This document shows, in pieces, positions 9,201-15,119 of a DNA stretch of 64,000 bases. Numbering within the stretch: the stretch's first letter is position 1; the number at the start of each line of letters is the position of its first letter. Position numbers and translations under genes: made by a program. The notes under the pieces were generated by a model. That model searched no databases, was not told where the DNA came from, and saw only the letters and a list, made by a program, of their open reading frames with translations. The stretch comes from Actimicrobium sp034313845 (GTDB lineage: Bacteria; Pseudomonadota; Gammaproteobacteria; Burkholderiales; Burkholderiaceae_D): assembly GCF_034313845.1 (NCBI RefSeq), contig NZ_JAVIWN010000004.1, one strand, 5' to 3'.

Positions 9201-9821
9201 GTCATGGACGGCTATGAGGCGACCCGTGTGATGCGCGGCGAACCTGGCATGGCCCTGTTGCCGATTATTGCGCTGACCGCCTCGGCGCGACGCCAGGACC
9301 GCGAGTCCTTTCGGCAAGCCGGCATGTCCGGAGTCATTGCCAAGCCACTCGACGTCAGCGATTTGCTGGCGATGCTCAACGGCCTGACGAACAGCCCGGG
9401 TCAGTTCACCATGACAACGACTGCCGGCGGCGACGATACGGCCGCGCTGGCGATCCTCAATTGTGCGCATGCGTTGCGCAGCTTCGGTGGCGACGACCAG
9501 AAGTTCGCGACCTTGTTGCAGCAATTCCTGCGTTCGACCAGCGATGACATCGCCCAAGCCCATTGCCTGCTGGGTGACGGCGATACCGCCAGCGCGGCGG
9601 CACTGGCGCACGGCTTGTCCGGCAGCGCCCGTGTTCTGGGCGCCGAGCAACTGGCCAGGGTGGCCAGTGCCACCGAGGTGGTTCTGCTCGATGGCGATCG
9701 CGAAACGGCCGTGGTCCTGCTCGCTGAACTGCAGGTCGCGCTGCAACAACTGCATCAGTTCGTTGCGCAAGGCCTTGCAACAGCGAGACGATCGCACGAC
9801 ACCGGTGTGAACGCGGACTGA
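6297..9821 (+). CDS. Hybrid sensor histidine kinase with two receiver domains and Hpt
   Basis: Membrane sensor kinase carrying a whole phosphorelay in one chain. From GTG 6297 it has about 1174 residues: a membrane helix at about 14-36; a periplasmic sensor domain of Cache type to about 285; a second helix; HAMP; PAS (with the trailing GTVQDITER); a coiled coil; HisKA with the phospho-His in SHELRTPIN near 529; HATPase with the N box LLNLTSNAVKF; receiver 1 (VLIVDD, LLDWDMPG); receiver 2 (VAEDN, LMDIRMPVMDG); and a C-terminal Hpt with the His in ALAHGLSGSA near 1105. The frame is open from 6021, but its upstream part overlaps the antisense small ORF and is not protein-like, so the GTG is preferred. 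No strong ribosome binding site is visible there. Ligand and target are unknown. Confidence 0.88.
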   Translation: MTINVIPAPHRHRPRWSVRSLLLLLVLTVLLPGIIGVTTLIYRQYRQEQQELEREASRIAKSLALAIDNELLDARKVAEALATSGHFTRSDFPALHRQLTEVLQKSDLGSQVVLSDGNGQQLLNTQRPYGTALPMHANPELVRQVFASGRPVVSGVYVGALARRTLTSVDVPVFIDGKVTYSLGISIFTDKFDAFLRSQSRPSDWEVGVFDRQGRIVARTFGNQPAGSAASPSLWRAMQDHHSDLFDVTTQDGTVMRSVLSRAPASGWYVAIGVPRSILEDDLQQRISLFGLVLLLMFGTGGGLAWFMGNRIARSVNALTAPARALEAGEPMQISPVYFREADDVALAMAGTARLLAKRQRVLRERDIELLTAQRLSRMGSWNWTMGSEVVEASAEICRMFGRTTIPVLSGQKDTMFALADWNILERALRRTATTGQACELEIQARRLTGETFWAHYCSEAIRDSRDRIVGLRGTVQDITERMRAQNELDRYRNDLEALVSSRTLELEQARDAAESANRAKSDFLATMSHELRTPINAVIGLTRLLGDSPMGQRQRDHADKILLSAEALQIMIDDILDFSRIEAGKLQLEHQAFSLDAILRTTATVIGIGLGDKPVEACFDIAPDVPDMLVGDSMRLQQVLLNLTSNAVKFTDTGTIVMQLRCQAVGTSRVALQFVFRDTGIGIPLAQQTTIFEHFTQADTSTTRRYGGSGLGLAISKRLADLMGGTITVDSTPGQGSTFCFCVELARAGLPGTAPRPLAGLRVLIVDDHPKARTLLSRPCIAAGWHVTTCDSGASALAELQRSAATGEDHDVMLLDWDMPGMNGAELLQQAHAIDGLLLPATILLAPMGKLEQAAAATADLGIDRIAAKPLLTATLIDTIRQACLGELGTMFSALTTTNKDERLAGMHFLVAEDNLINQIVIEQTLTGAGASVELASNGQAAVEALRQSVTRHASPFAAVLMDIRMPVMDGYEATRVMRGEPGMALLPIIALTASARRQDRESFRQAGMSGVIAKPLDVSDLLAMLNGLTNSPGQFTMTTTAGGDDTAALAILNCAHALRSFGGDDQKFATLLQQFLRSTSDDIAQAHCLLGDGDTASAAALAHGLSGSARVLGAEQLARVASATEVVLLDGDRETAVVLLAELQVALQQLHQFVAQGLATARRSHDTGVNAD

Positions 9822-9861
9822 TCAGGTATCCTTGGGCACCACTCACCCGATACTCTCCCTC

Positions 9862-10638
9862 ATGCTGAAAATCATCGCCGCCAATCTTAATGGCATCCGT
9901 TCGGCCAGCAAAAAAGGTTTCTTTGTCTGGATGGCCAAGCAGGATGCCGACTTCATTTGCGTTCAGGAGCTCAAGGCCCAGGCCGCCGACATGTCGCCCG
10001 AAATGCTGGCACCAGACGGTTACCACGGCTATTTTCACTATGCTGAAAAGAAGGGTTACTCGGGTGCCGGTATTTACAGCAAGCGCCTGCCGGACAAGGT
10101 CATCACCGGCTTCGGCAATCCCGAATTCGATGCCGAAGGACGCTACGTCCAGTGCGACTACGGCGACCTGAGCATCATCTCGGTGTACTGCCCGTCGGGT
10201 TCCTCCGGCGAAGAACGGCAACTGGCAAAGTTCCGTTTCATGGAGGTCTTCCTGCCGCACCTGGCGGCACTCAAGGCGAGCGGGCGCGAAGTCGTCATCT
10301 GCGGCGACTGGAATATCGCGCACAAGGAAATCGATCTGAAGAACTGGAAGGGCAACAAGAAGAATTCCGGCTTCCTGCCCGAAGAGCGGGCCTGGCTGAC
10401 GCGCCTGTTTGACGAAGTCGCGCTGGTCGACGTCTTTCGCCGGGTCGACGAACGTGCCGAGCAATACACCTGGTGGAGCAACCGCGGCCAGGCCTGGGCC
10501 AACAATGTCGGATGGCGCCTCGATTACCAGATCGCCACACCCGGCATCGCAGCGACGGCGAAAGCCGTGGCGATTTACAAGGACGAGCGGTTTTCGGACC
10601 ATGCACCCTTAACGATCAATTACGACACCAAGACTTGA
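9862..10638 (+). CDS. xthA: Exodeoxyribonuclease III
   Basis: Apurinic/apyrimidinic endonuclease and 3'-exonuclease of base-excision repair. 258 residues, normal length. The metal/active-site Glu36 lies in CVQELKAQ; also present are the GDWNIAHKEIDL segment with the catalytic Asp/Asn, and the C-terminal FSDHAPL with the catalytic His. ATG 9862 starts the conserved MLKIIAANLNGIRSA; the ORF is open from 9832. The last 38 codons deserve attention: bases 10525-10604 are repeated exactly at 12668-12747, and after the repeat this copy ends differently (INYDTKT) from the downstream copy (IEYDA). The present 3' end was apparently supplied by an inserted cassette. Confidence 0.95.
   Translation: MLKIIAANLNGIRSASKKGFFVWMAKQDADFICVQELKAQAADMSPEMLAPDGYHGYFHYAEKKGYSGAGIYSKRLPDKVITGFGNPEFDAEGRYVQCDYGDLSIISVYCPSGSSGEERQLAKFRFMEVFLPHLAALKASGREVVICGDWNIAHKEIDLKNWKGNKKNSGFLPEERAWLTRLFDEVALVDVFRRVDERAEQYTWWSNRGQAWANNVGWRLDYQIATPGIAATAKAVAIYKDERFSDHAPLTINYDTKT
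10525..10604 (+). repeat. 80-bp direct repeat, left copy (3' part of xthA)
   Basis: Bases 10525-10604, inside the xthA coding sequence (codons for YQIATPG through FSDHA), are identical to 12668-12747 in the same orientation. The repeats lie 2143 bases apart and flank the two-gene cassette. They resemble left and right attachment sites of an element that inserts at a gene end and restores the reading frame. Confidence 0.93.
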
Positions 10639-10704
10639 CGTTTCGTGGGCATGATTGGAAGTTCCTATGCAAAATAGGGTCCACCTTTTCTGTGCCGAGA
10701 CGCG

Positions 10705-11838
10705 TCAAGATTGAAGAAGTTCAAATGTCGTCATGTCCGTCATTTGTCGTGGCTGCCTGCCGGGACGCAGGCACCCAGTCACACGAACGTACGCCCCGTT
10801 ATTCATGTGGGCCTGGTCGGCAATGGCGTAGTTGTCTGCAGAGAGAACTGTACGTACGCGAACAGACTCACCTTCGTCAGGCAAAAGAAGGGAGAGAACA
10901 ACGACTCCGGACCGACGTCCATCGACTCCCATCTCTCCCTCAAGCCGTTCGACGGTTCCGATAAAAGTGTCACGTTGATGGCGCTCTGATGCACGCAACT
11001 CTCGACGGACCTCTTCTATGCGCGAAAAATAATCCCGCTGAATGCGAACCGGCCGGGGAGCTACGTCTACGGGAGGCAGATACAGCAGCGACCAGTCGAA
11101 TCCGACATCCAATGAATTGTCGACTACATCGTCGTGCATCGAGTAAATCGCCTCACATAAATTCGACGAAACGAGCGGCTGATCACACGACTTTAACTCG
11201 TCAACAAATTTGTCCAGCGTGTCCGCCTCGATGGCCATCGTCAATTGCGACAACGCGCGCTGAATAGTCTGTGTTACTTGCCGAACAAAGGGAGGGGGAT
11301 CACTTTCAAGAGTTAAGGATCCTTGGACTTCCATCGAATTGACAGGGCAGGCGACCCGCAAGATAAAGCTGCCGTTTTCCGTCTGACCAAAACGAGCCTT
11401 CTCAACGAACTGAGAGGCTTCACTAAGAGTCAAGCGCGGATGATGCGCGCGTGGACGCAAGACTGTACAGGCACCCGCCTTCAACAACTTTTCCGTACTG
11501 CTGACCAACATCGTGGCAAAACTCAACGGCAGGGCACTGTCGTTTCCATCAAAGAAAACGCGCAAGCGTAAAACATCATCCCTCACGGACATGACCCTTG
11601 AAACAAGCCGCTCTTGCGGCACGGACATCAAATCAGCAAGTTTTGAGAAAACGGAGCCAATAGCGTCAACGAAATCGGGTGCCGTCATATCCATCGGGAA
11701 AACCAGTTGTCGACGCTCAAAACGGCTATTTTCCAAAACATATAGCCGGTCATCCAGCGCCTTCTCAACCAGCGACCACCCTTGCGCCTTGAGAAAATCT
11801 CTCAAGTCAGTCGGTGCGACCAATGTGACCGATGTCAT
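10705..11838 (-). CDS. Unrecognised 377-aa cassette protein with OB-fold-like C-terminus
   Basis: No confident family name. The N-terminal part (about 8-80) has a compact pattern, LRDFLKAQGW then LVFPMD then a helix, which resembles an unnamed family sometimes seen with accessory genes (from memory). The middle (80-280) is mixed alpha/beta. The C-terminal 90 residues alternate strand-like segments (FIGTVERLEGE, GVVVLSLLLP, VRVRTVLS, AYVRVTGCLRP) and look like an OB-type nucleic-acid or oligonucleotide-binding fold; this is inference from pattern only. There are no membrane segments or signal peptide. Its ATG overlaps the stop of the DUF4365 gene by 4 bases, so the two are translationally coupled and probably act together. 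Confidence 0.75.
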   Translation of the reverse strand: MTSVTLVAPTDLRDFLKAQGWSLVEKALDDRLYVLENSRFERRQLVFPMDMTAPDFVDAIGSVFSKLADLMSVPQERLVSRVMSVRDDVLRLRVFFDGNDSALPLSFATMLVSSTEKLLKAGACTVLRPRAHHPRLTLSEASQFVEKARFGQTENGSFILRVACPVNSMEVQGSLTLESDPPPFVRQVTQTIQRALSQLTMAIEADTLDKFVDELKSCDQPLVSSNLCEAIYSMHDDVVDNSLDVGFDWSLLYLPPVDVAPRPVRIQRDYFSRIEEVRRELRASERHQRDTFIGTVERLEGEMGVDGRRSGVVVLSLLLPDEGESVRVRTVLSADNYAIADQAHMNNGAYVRVTGCLRPGRQPRQMTDMTTFELLQS

Positions 11839-12383
11839 GTCAATATCTCCTGGTACATCGGAATGTCATTTCTGGAAAGTTGCGTCATCAGTGAAACGAG
11901 ACCCGTGCTGTCAAAGCGTTGGGCTTTCGGAATGTAGACCGTCTGCGCAGTGTCGTTGACCGAAATTGGCGCACCACGCAAACTGACCCAATAGGCGCAA
12001 CGGTGCAAAGAAAGCGCCTCCTCTGAATGAGTAATCCATTCCTCATACGCCTTTGGCAAGAAGAGTACAACCAAAATTCTCGGAGTGGCAACTGCATCAG
12101 AGCGCAAATCGTTGTACTGCGCGATCCCGCGAAAACAATAAGAAAAATGATCACCGACGGTCGCAGGCGGGGCAATCGTGGCTTTCAGCTGAATTTTAAT
12201 ATCCACTTCTGTCCGATAGCCTCCACCAGCAAACGGGCCCCAACCGACCAATTGGGCATCGACTCCTGCATTGTCCTCATGCCGACTGGTTACCTTGCAT
12301 CCGCACTGAGCGTGTGACGCAATGGCATGCAAATAAGCGTAGCTAAGTTCGGACTCAACGTTTGCAAGGGTCAGTGGCTTCAT
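11835..12383 (-). CDS. DUF4365 (PD-(D/E)XK nuclease-like) protein
   Basis: 182 residues. The pattern matches DUF4365: an N-terminal helix with a conserved glutamate (ESELSYAYLHAIAS), then GVDAQLVG, then a strand with IQLKAT, then FSYCFRGIAQYNDLR and ILVVLFLP. The Asp in GVD and the Gln-Leu-Lys strand correspond to the D...(E/Q)xK core of restriction-like nucleases, but catalysis is not proven. Length suits a single-domain member. It is the first gene of a two-gene unit in the xthA cassette and overlaps its partner by 4 bases (ATGA). An AGGGAA sequence precedes ATG 12383. DUF4365 proteins occur often in defence or accessory loci (established knowledge); here that role is only inferred. Confidence 0.8.
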   Translation of the reverse strand: MKPLTLANVESELSYAYLHAIASHAQCGCKVTSRHEDNAGVDAQLVGWGPFAGGGYRTEVDIKIQLKATIAPPATVGDHFSYCFRGIAQYNDLRSDAVATPRILVVLFLPKAYEEWITHSEEALSLHRCAYWVSLRGAPISVNDTAQTVYIPKAQRFDSTGLVSLMTQLSRNDIPMYQEILT

Positions 12384-12667
12384 CGTGGTTATTCCCTGTT
12401 GCTCTTTCGGACATCGTACTGGTGAACATGACTTTTGATTAACTGATCACTCGGCCAAGCACCCAATCTGTTTTTTACCGAAAAGGGAAGCTCTCGACTC
12501 TGCCGCTGTCAGCTTGGTGTTTGCACCGACCACAACACCAGAATTCGCAGTCTATCGGATCTGGCAGAGTGCAGGAAGGCTACGATTTCATCACCTTGAT
12601 GCCATCCCCGTGTTTGTGGCACGGCTGCAGTAAATTTGAATTAAATGTTGGTTTTTAACGAACCAGC
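12384..12667. other. Noncoding right part of the cassette
   Basis: About 284 bases between the DUF4365 start and the right repeat copy, with no ORF that looks coding. It presumably holds the leftward promoter for the cassette genes. The AT-rich stretch 12630-12660 adjoins the right repeat. Confidence 0.5.
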
Positions 12668-12747
12668 TACCAGATCGCCACACCCGGCATCGCAGCGACG
12701 GCGAAAGCCGTGGCGATTTACAAGGACGAGCGGTTTTCGGACCATGC
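12668..12747 (+). repeat. 80-bp direct repeat, right copy
   Basis: An exact copy of 10525-10604 in the same orientation. It is followed directly by the original-looking end of xthA. Together with the left copy it brackets the cassette. Confidence 0.93.
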
Positions 12748-12775
12748 GCCGCTGACGATCGAGTACGACGCCTGA
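12668..12775 (+). pseudogene. Displaced 3' end of xthA (35 codons plus stop)
   Basis: In-frame remnant coding YQIATPGIAA through LTIEYDA and TGA at 12773-12775. It is the last 35 codons of an exonuclease III gene without the rest. The stop lies 2 bases from the stop of the convergent AraC gene, the tight spacing expected of the original chromosomal junction. This copy is therefore probably the ancestral xthA end, and the one now fused to the gene at 10605-10638 came with the cassette. Confidence 0.88.
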
Positions 12776-12777
12776 GC

Positions 12778-13806
12778 TCAGCAATCGCGCTGACGCAGCC
12801 CTAGCGGTGTCACGCCAAACCAGCGCCGCACCGTCCGGCTGAAGTTGGAGGTGTCGGCATAACCGAGTTGCGCGGCGATCTCTTCGATGCTGCAGCGACT
12901 GTGTTGCAGCAGCCAGAGCGTACGGGTCTGACGGGCCGCGTCGAGCAACTGCTGAAACGTCGCATGGTCGGCGTGCAGGCGGCGCATCAGCGTGCGCGGG
13001 GTCAGACCCAAGGCGCTGGCCACCTCCACCAGTTGCGGATAACGCCCCGCCGGTGCGACCGCCAGCAGTGCCGTCACCTGCTGAGCGATGCTGCGACCCG
13101 CCTGTTCGGCCAGCGCGTCGTCGCACTCGGCGCAGGCCACCGCATGTCCATGCCGGTCGGCACCGAGACACGCCAGACTGCACGCCTGCCGGTCAACATG
13201 AAACGCCAGCGCAGACCGCCCAAAACTTATTTCTACTGGCAAGTAGCGCCGGTATTGCGCCACCCACTGAGGCGCGGCAATCGGCATCTCGACGCGCAGT
13301 CCGGCCGGTAACTGACCCAATGCCGCAGCGATCAGGTGCAGCACTGCGCCAACCATCATGTCGAGCACGAAACCGCGCGCCTCGCCCCAGTCGGCCTGCT
13401 CGGTTGCCTGCAACACGGCACCCTGCGGCGTGATCTGCAACTCCCATGAAAACGCCGCGTTGCGCAAGCTGCTGTACCGCTCCAGCACTACCAGCAAGCC
13501 GGCGATATCCCGTGCCGTGACTGCCGCAATACCCAGCGCACCGTGCGCGGTGACCGGCAAGCTGGCGGCCAGATCCAGCCCCAGCCAGGGCTTGCCAGTA
13601 GCGGTCATGGCCGAAGTCACCAACCGGGTCACGGTGTCCTGCGACAGGCGACGGTCATCGGTGAGCAGCGTGGCCCAGTCGAGCTGCGCGGCAGCCAGCA
13701 CCTGATCGCCATCAATCGCGCCTTGCTGCAACAGCATGCGCAATTGCCGCGCATAAATGGGCGGCGTCAGCATGGTCGCGCGAAACCCGGCGGCGTTGGC
13801 AGGCAT
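12778..13806 (-). CDS. AraC family transcriptional regulator
   Basis: 342 residues. The N-terminal half matches the arabinose-binding-like (OruR/AlkR-type) ligand domain, and the C-terminal 95 residues form the two-helix AraC DNA-binding domain, with VEVASALGLTPRTLMRRLHA and IEEIAAQLGYADTSNFSRTV followed by RRWFGVTPLGLR. Start ATG 13806 is preceded by AGGA at 5 bases. It is divergent from alkB with 143 bases between the starts. By position it is the likely activator of the alkB and dehydrogenase genes, with an alkane or its oxidation product as effector; that assignment is inferred. Confidence 0.9.
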   Translation of the reverse strand: MPANAAGFRATMLTPPIYARQLRMLLQQGAIDGDQVLAAAQLDWATLLTDDRRLSQDTVTRLVTSAMTATGKPWLGLDLAASLPVTAHGALGIAAVTARDIAGLLVVLERYSSLRNAAFSWELQITPQGAVLQATEQADWGEARGFVLDMMVGAVLHLIAAALGQLPAGLRVEMPIAAPQWVAQYRRYLPVEISFGRSALAFHVDRQACSLACLGADRHGHAVACAECDDALAEQAGRSIAQQVTALLAVAPAGRYPQLVEVASALGLTPRTLMRRLHADHATFQQLLDAARQTRTLWLLQHSRCSIEEIAAQLGYADTSNFSRTVRRWFGVTPLGLRQRDC

Positions 13807-13949
13807 CGTGTCCTATCAAAAAGTGGTTGTCACATTAAGACGAATTCGTGGCATCGGCATCGGTGGCGGTCGCATCAAAAGCGTCGCACACTGTACTGCA
13901 TCGGTAGCTCAGATTACCGCGTATTTCAACGATGATGGAGACCAACTGC
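13807..13949. promoter_or_regulatory. Divergent araC-type regulator / alkB promoter region
   Basis: 143 bases between the divergent starts, with no ORF. The left part, around 13818-13850, is less GC-rich and contains TTGTCACATTAAG. The regulator's operator should lie here, but no clear direct-repeat pair was identified by eye. Confidence 0.4.
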
Positions 13950-15119
13950 ATGTCAACTTCCGCCCCCGTGGTGCCGTATGTCGACCACAAACGTTTTGCC
14001 TGGATTCTCTCGCTGCTGATCCCGATGTCGATCGCCACCGGCCCGCTGCTCTGGCAATGGCATCCGGTGACGCTGATGCTGTGGCTGCCGGTCATCTTCA
14101 CGTATTGCATCGCACCGCTGATCGATCTGGCGCTGGGGACCGATACCAGCAATCCGCCGGAGTCGGCCGTGCCGGCGCTGGACGCCGATCCGTATTACCG
14201 GCGTGTCACGTTTGCGCTGGTGCCGCTGCTGTGGGCTGCGTTCATTTACGCGGCCTGGTTCAGCCAGAGCGTGGTGCTGTCCTGGCAAGCGCAACTCGGG
14301 CTGATTCTGGCCACCGGCGGCGTCGGCGGCTTCTGCATCAATCTCGGCCACGAGATCGGCCACAAGCGCGCGCCGCTCGAACAATGGCTGGCGCGGCTGA
14401 TTCTGGCACCGTCGGGTTACGGCCATTTCACGGTCGAACACAATCGTGGCCATCACCGCGATGTCGCCACGCCTGACGACCCGGCATCGTCGCGCATGGG
14501 CGAATCGATCTGGCGTTTCGTGTTGCGCGAAATGCCGGGCGCGTTCCAGCGTGCGTGGCGACTCGAACGCACGCGCCTGCATGCGGAGGGTCTGCCGCTC
14601 TGGTCGCTGCACAATGCGGTCCTGCAGCCGGCGCTGATCACGTTTGCGCTGTGGGGAGCGCTGTGTCTGTGGCTCGGTCCGCAGGTACTGCTGTTTTTGT
14701 TACCGGCGGCGCTGTGGTCGAACTTCCAGCTGACCTCGGCCAACTACATCGAGCACTACGGTTTGCTGCGTCAGGTCAGGCCGAACGGCCGTACTGAATC
14801 CTGCAAGCCGCAGCATTCGTGGAACAGCAACCATGTCTTTTCGAACTGGGCCACGTTCCATCTGCAACGTCATTCCGATCACCATGCCCATCCGCTGCGA
14901 CGCTTCCAGTCGCTGCGCCATTTCGATGCCGCACCACAGCTGCCGAACGGTTATTTCGGCATGTTCCCGGTGGCGTATTTTCCACCGCTCTGGTTTGCCA
15001 TGATGGACCGGCGACTGGTCGCTGCAGTCGGACGCGATCCGGACCGGATCAACTTTGCACCGGGCCAGCGCGACCGGCTGATGGCGCGTCATGGGCTGGT
15101 GGCCAAGGAGCAGCCATGA
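13950..15119 (+). CDS. alkB: Alkane 1-monooxygenase
   Basis: Integral-membrane non-haem di-iron hydroxylase that oxidises terminal methyl groups of alkanes, using electrons from rubredoxin. From ATG 13950 it has 389 residues. All histidine boxes are present: HEIGHK, EHNRGHH (followed by RDVATPDDPASSRMGE), and LQRHSDHHAHP, plus the AlkB signature NYIEHYGL. Several hydrophobic helices precede them. Starts at 13932 and 13935 are also in frame; 13950 is preferred because GGAG lies just upstream. There is no rubredoxin fusion, and no rubredoxin gene is in the window. The stop overlaps the next gene (ATGA), so hydroxylation and alcohol oxidation are coupled. Confidence 0.93.
   Translation: MSTSAPVVPYVDHKRFAWILSLLIPMSIATGPLLWQWHPVTLMLWLPVIFTYCIAPLIDLALGTDTSNPPESAVPALDADPYYRRVTFALVPLLWAAFIYAAWFSQSVVLSWQAQLGLILATGGVGGFCINLGHEIGHKRAPLEQWLARLILAPSGYGHFTVEHNRGHHRDVATPDDPASSRMGESIWRFVLREMPGAFQRAWRLERTRLHAEGLPLWSLHNAVLQPALITFALWGALCLWLGPQVLLFLLPAALWSNFQLTSANYIEHYGLLRQVRPNGRTESCKPQHSWNSNHVFSNWATFHLQRHSDHHAHPLRRFQSLRHFDAAPQLPNGYFGMFPVAYFPPLWFAMMDRRLVAAVGRDPDRINFAPGQRDRLMARHGLVAKEQP

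Larger units (their letters stand above)
10605..12667. mobile_element. Repeat-bounded two-gene cassette inserted at the xthA 3' end
   Basis: The 2063-bp interval between the two copies of the 80-bp xthA repeat. It carries its own version of the last xthA codons (10605-10638), then two leftward, overlapping genes and about 280 bases of noncoding DNA. Its base composition is visibly less GC-rich than the surrounding genes. No integrase, transposase or terminal inverted repeat was found, so mobility is inferred only from the direct repeats and the displaced xthA end at 12668-12775. It may be a non-autonomous element moved in trans, or what is left after loss of a recombinase gene. Confidence 0.75.

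Noticed and set aside
9457..10602. 381-codon leftward ORF over the kinase end and xthA
   Set aside because: Both plus-strand genes are clear families, and the antisense product has no recognisable features. Part of it recurs at 12.7 kb only because xthA sequence is duplicated there.
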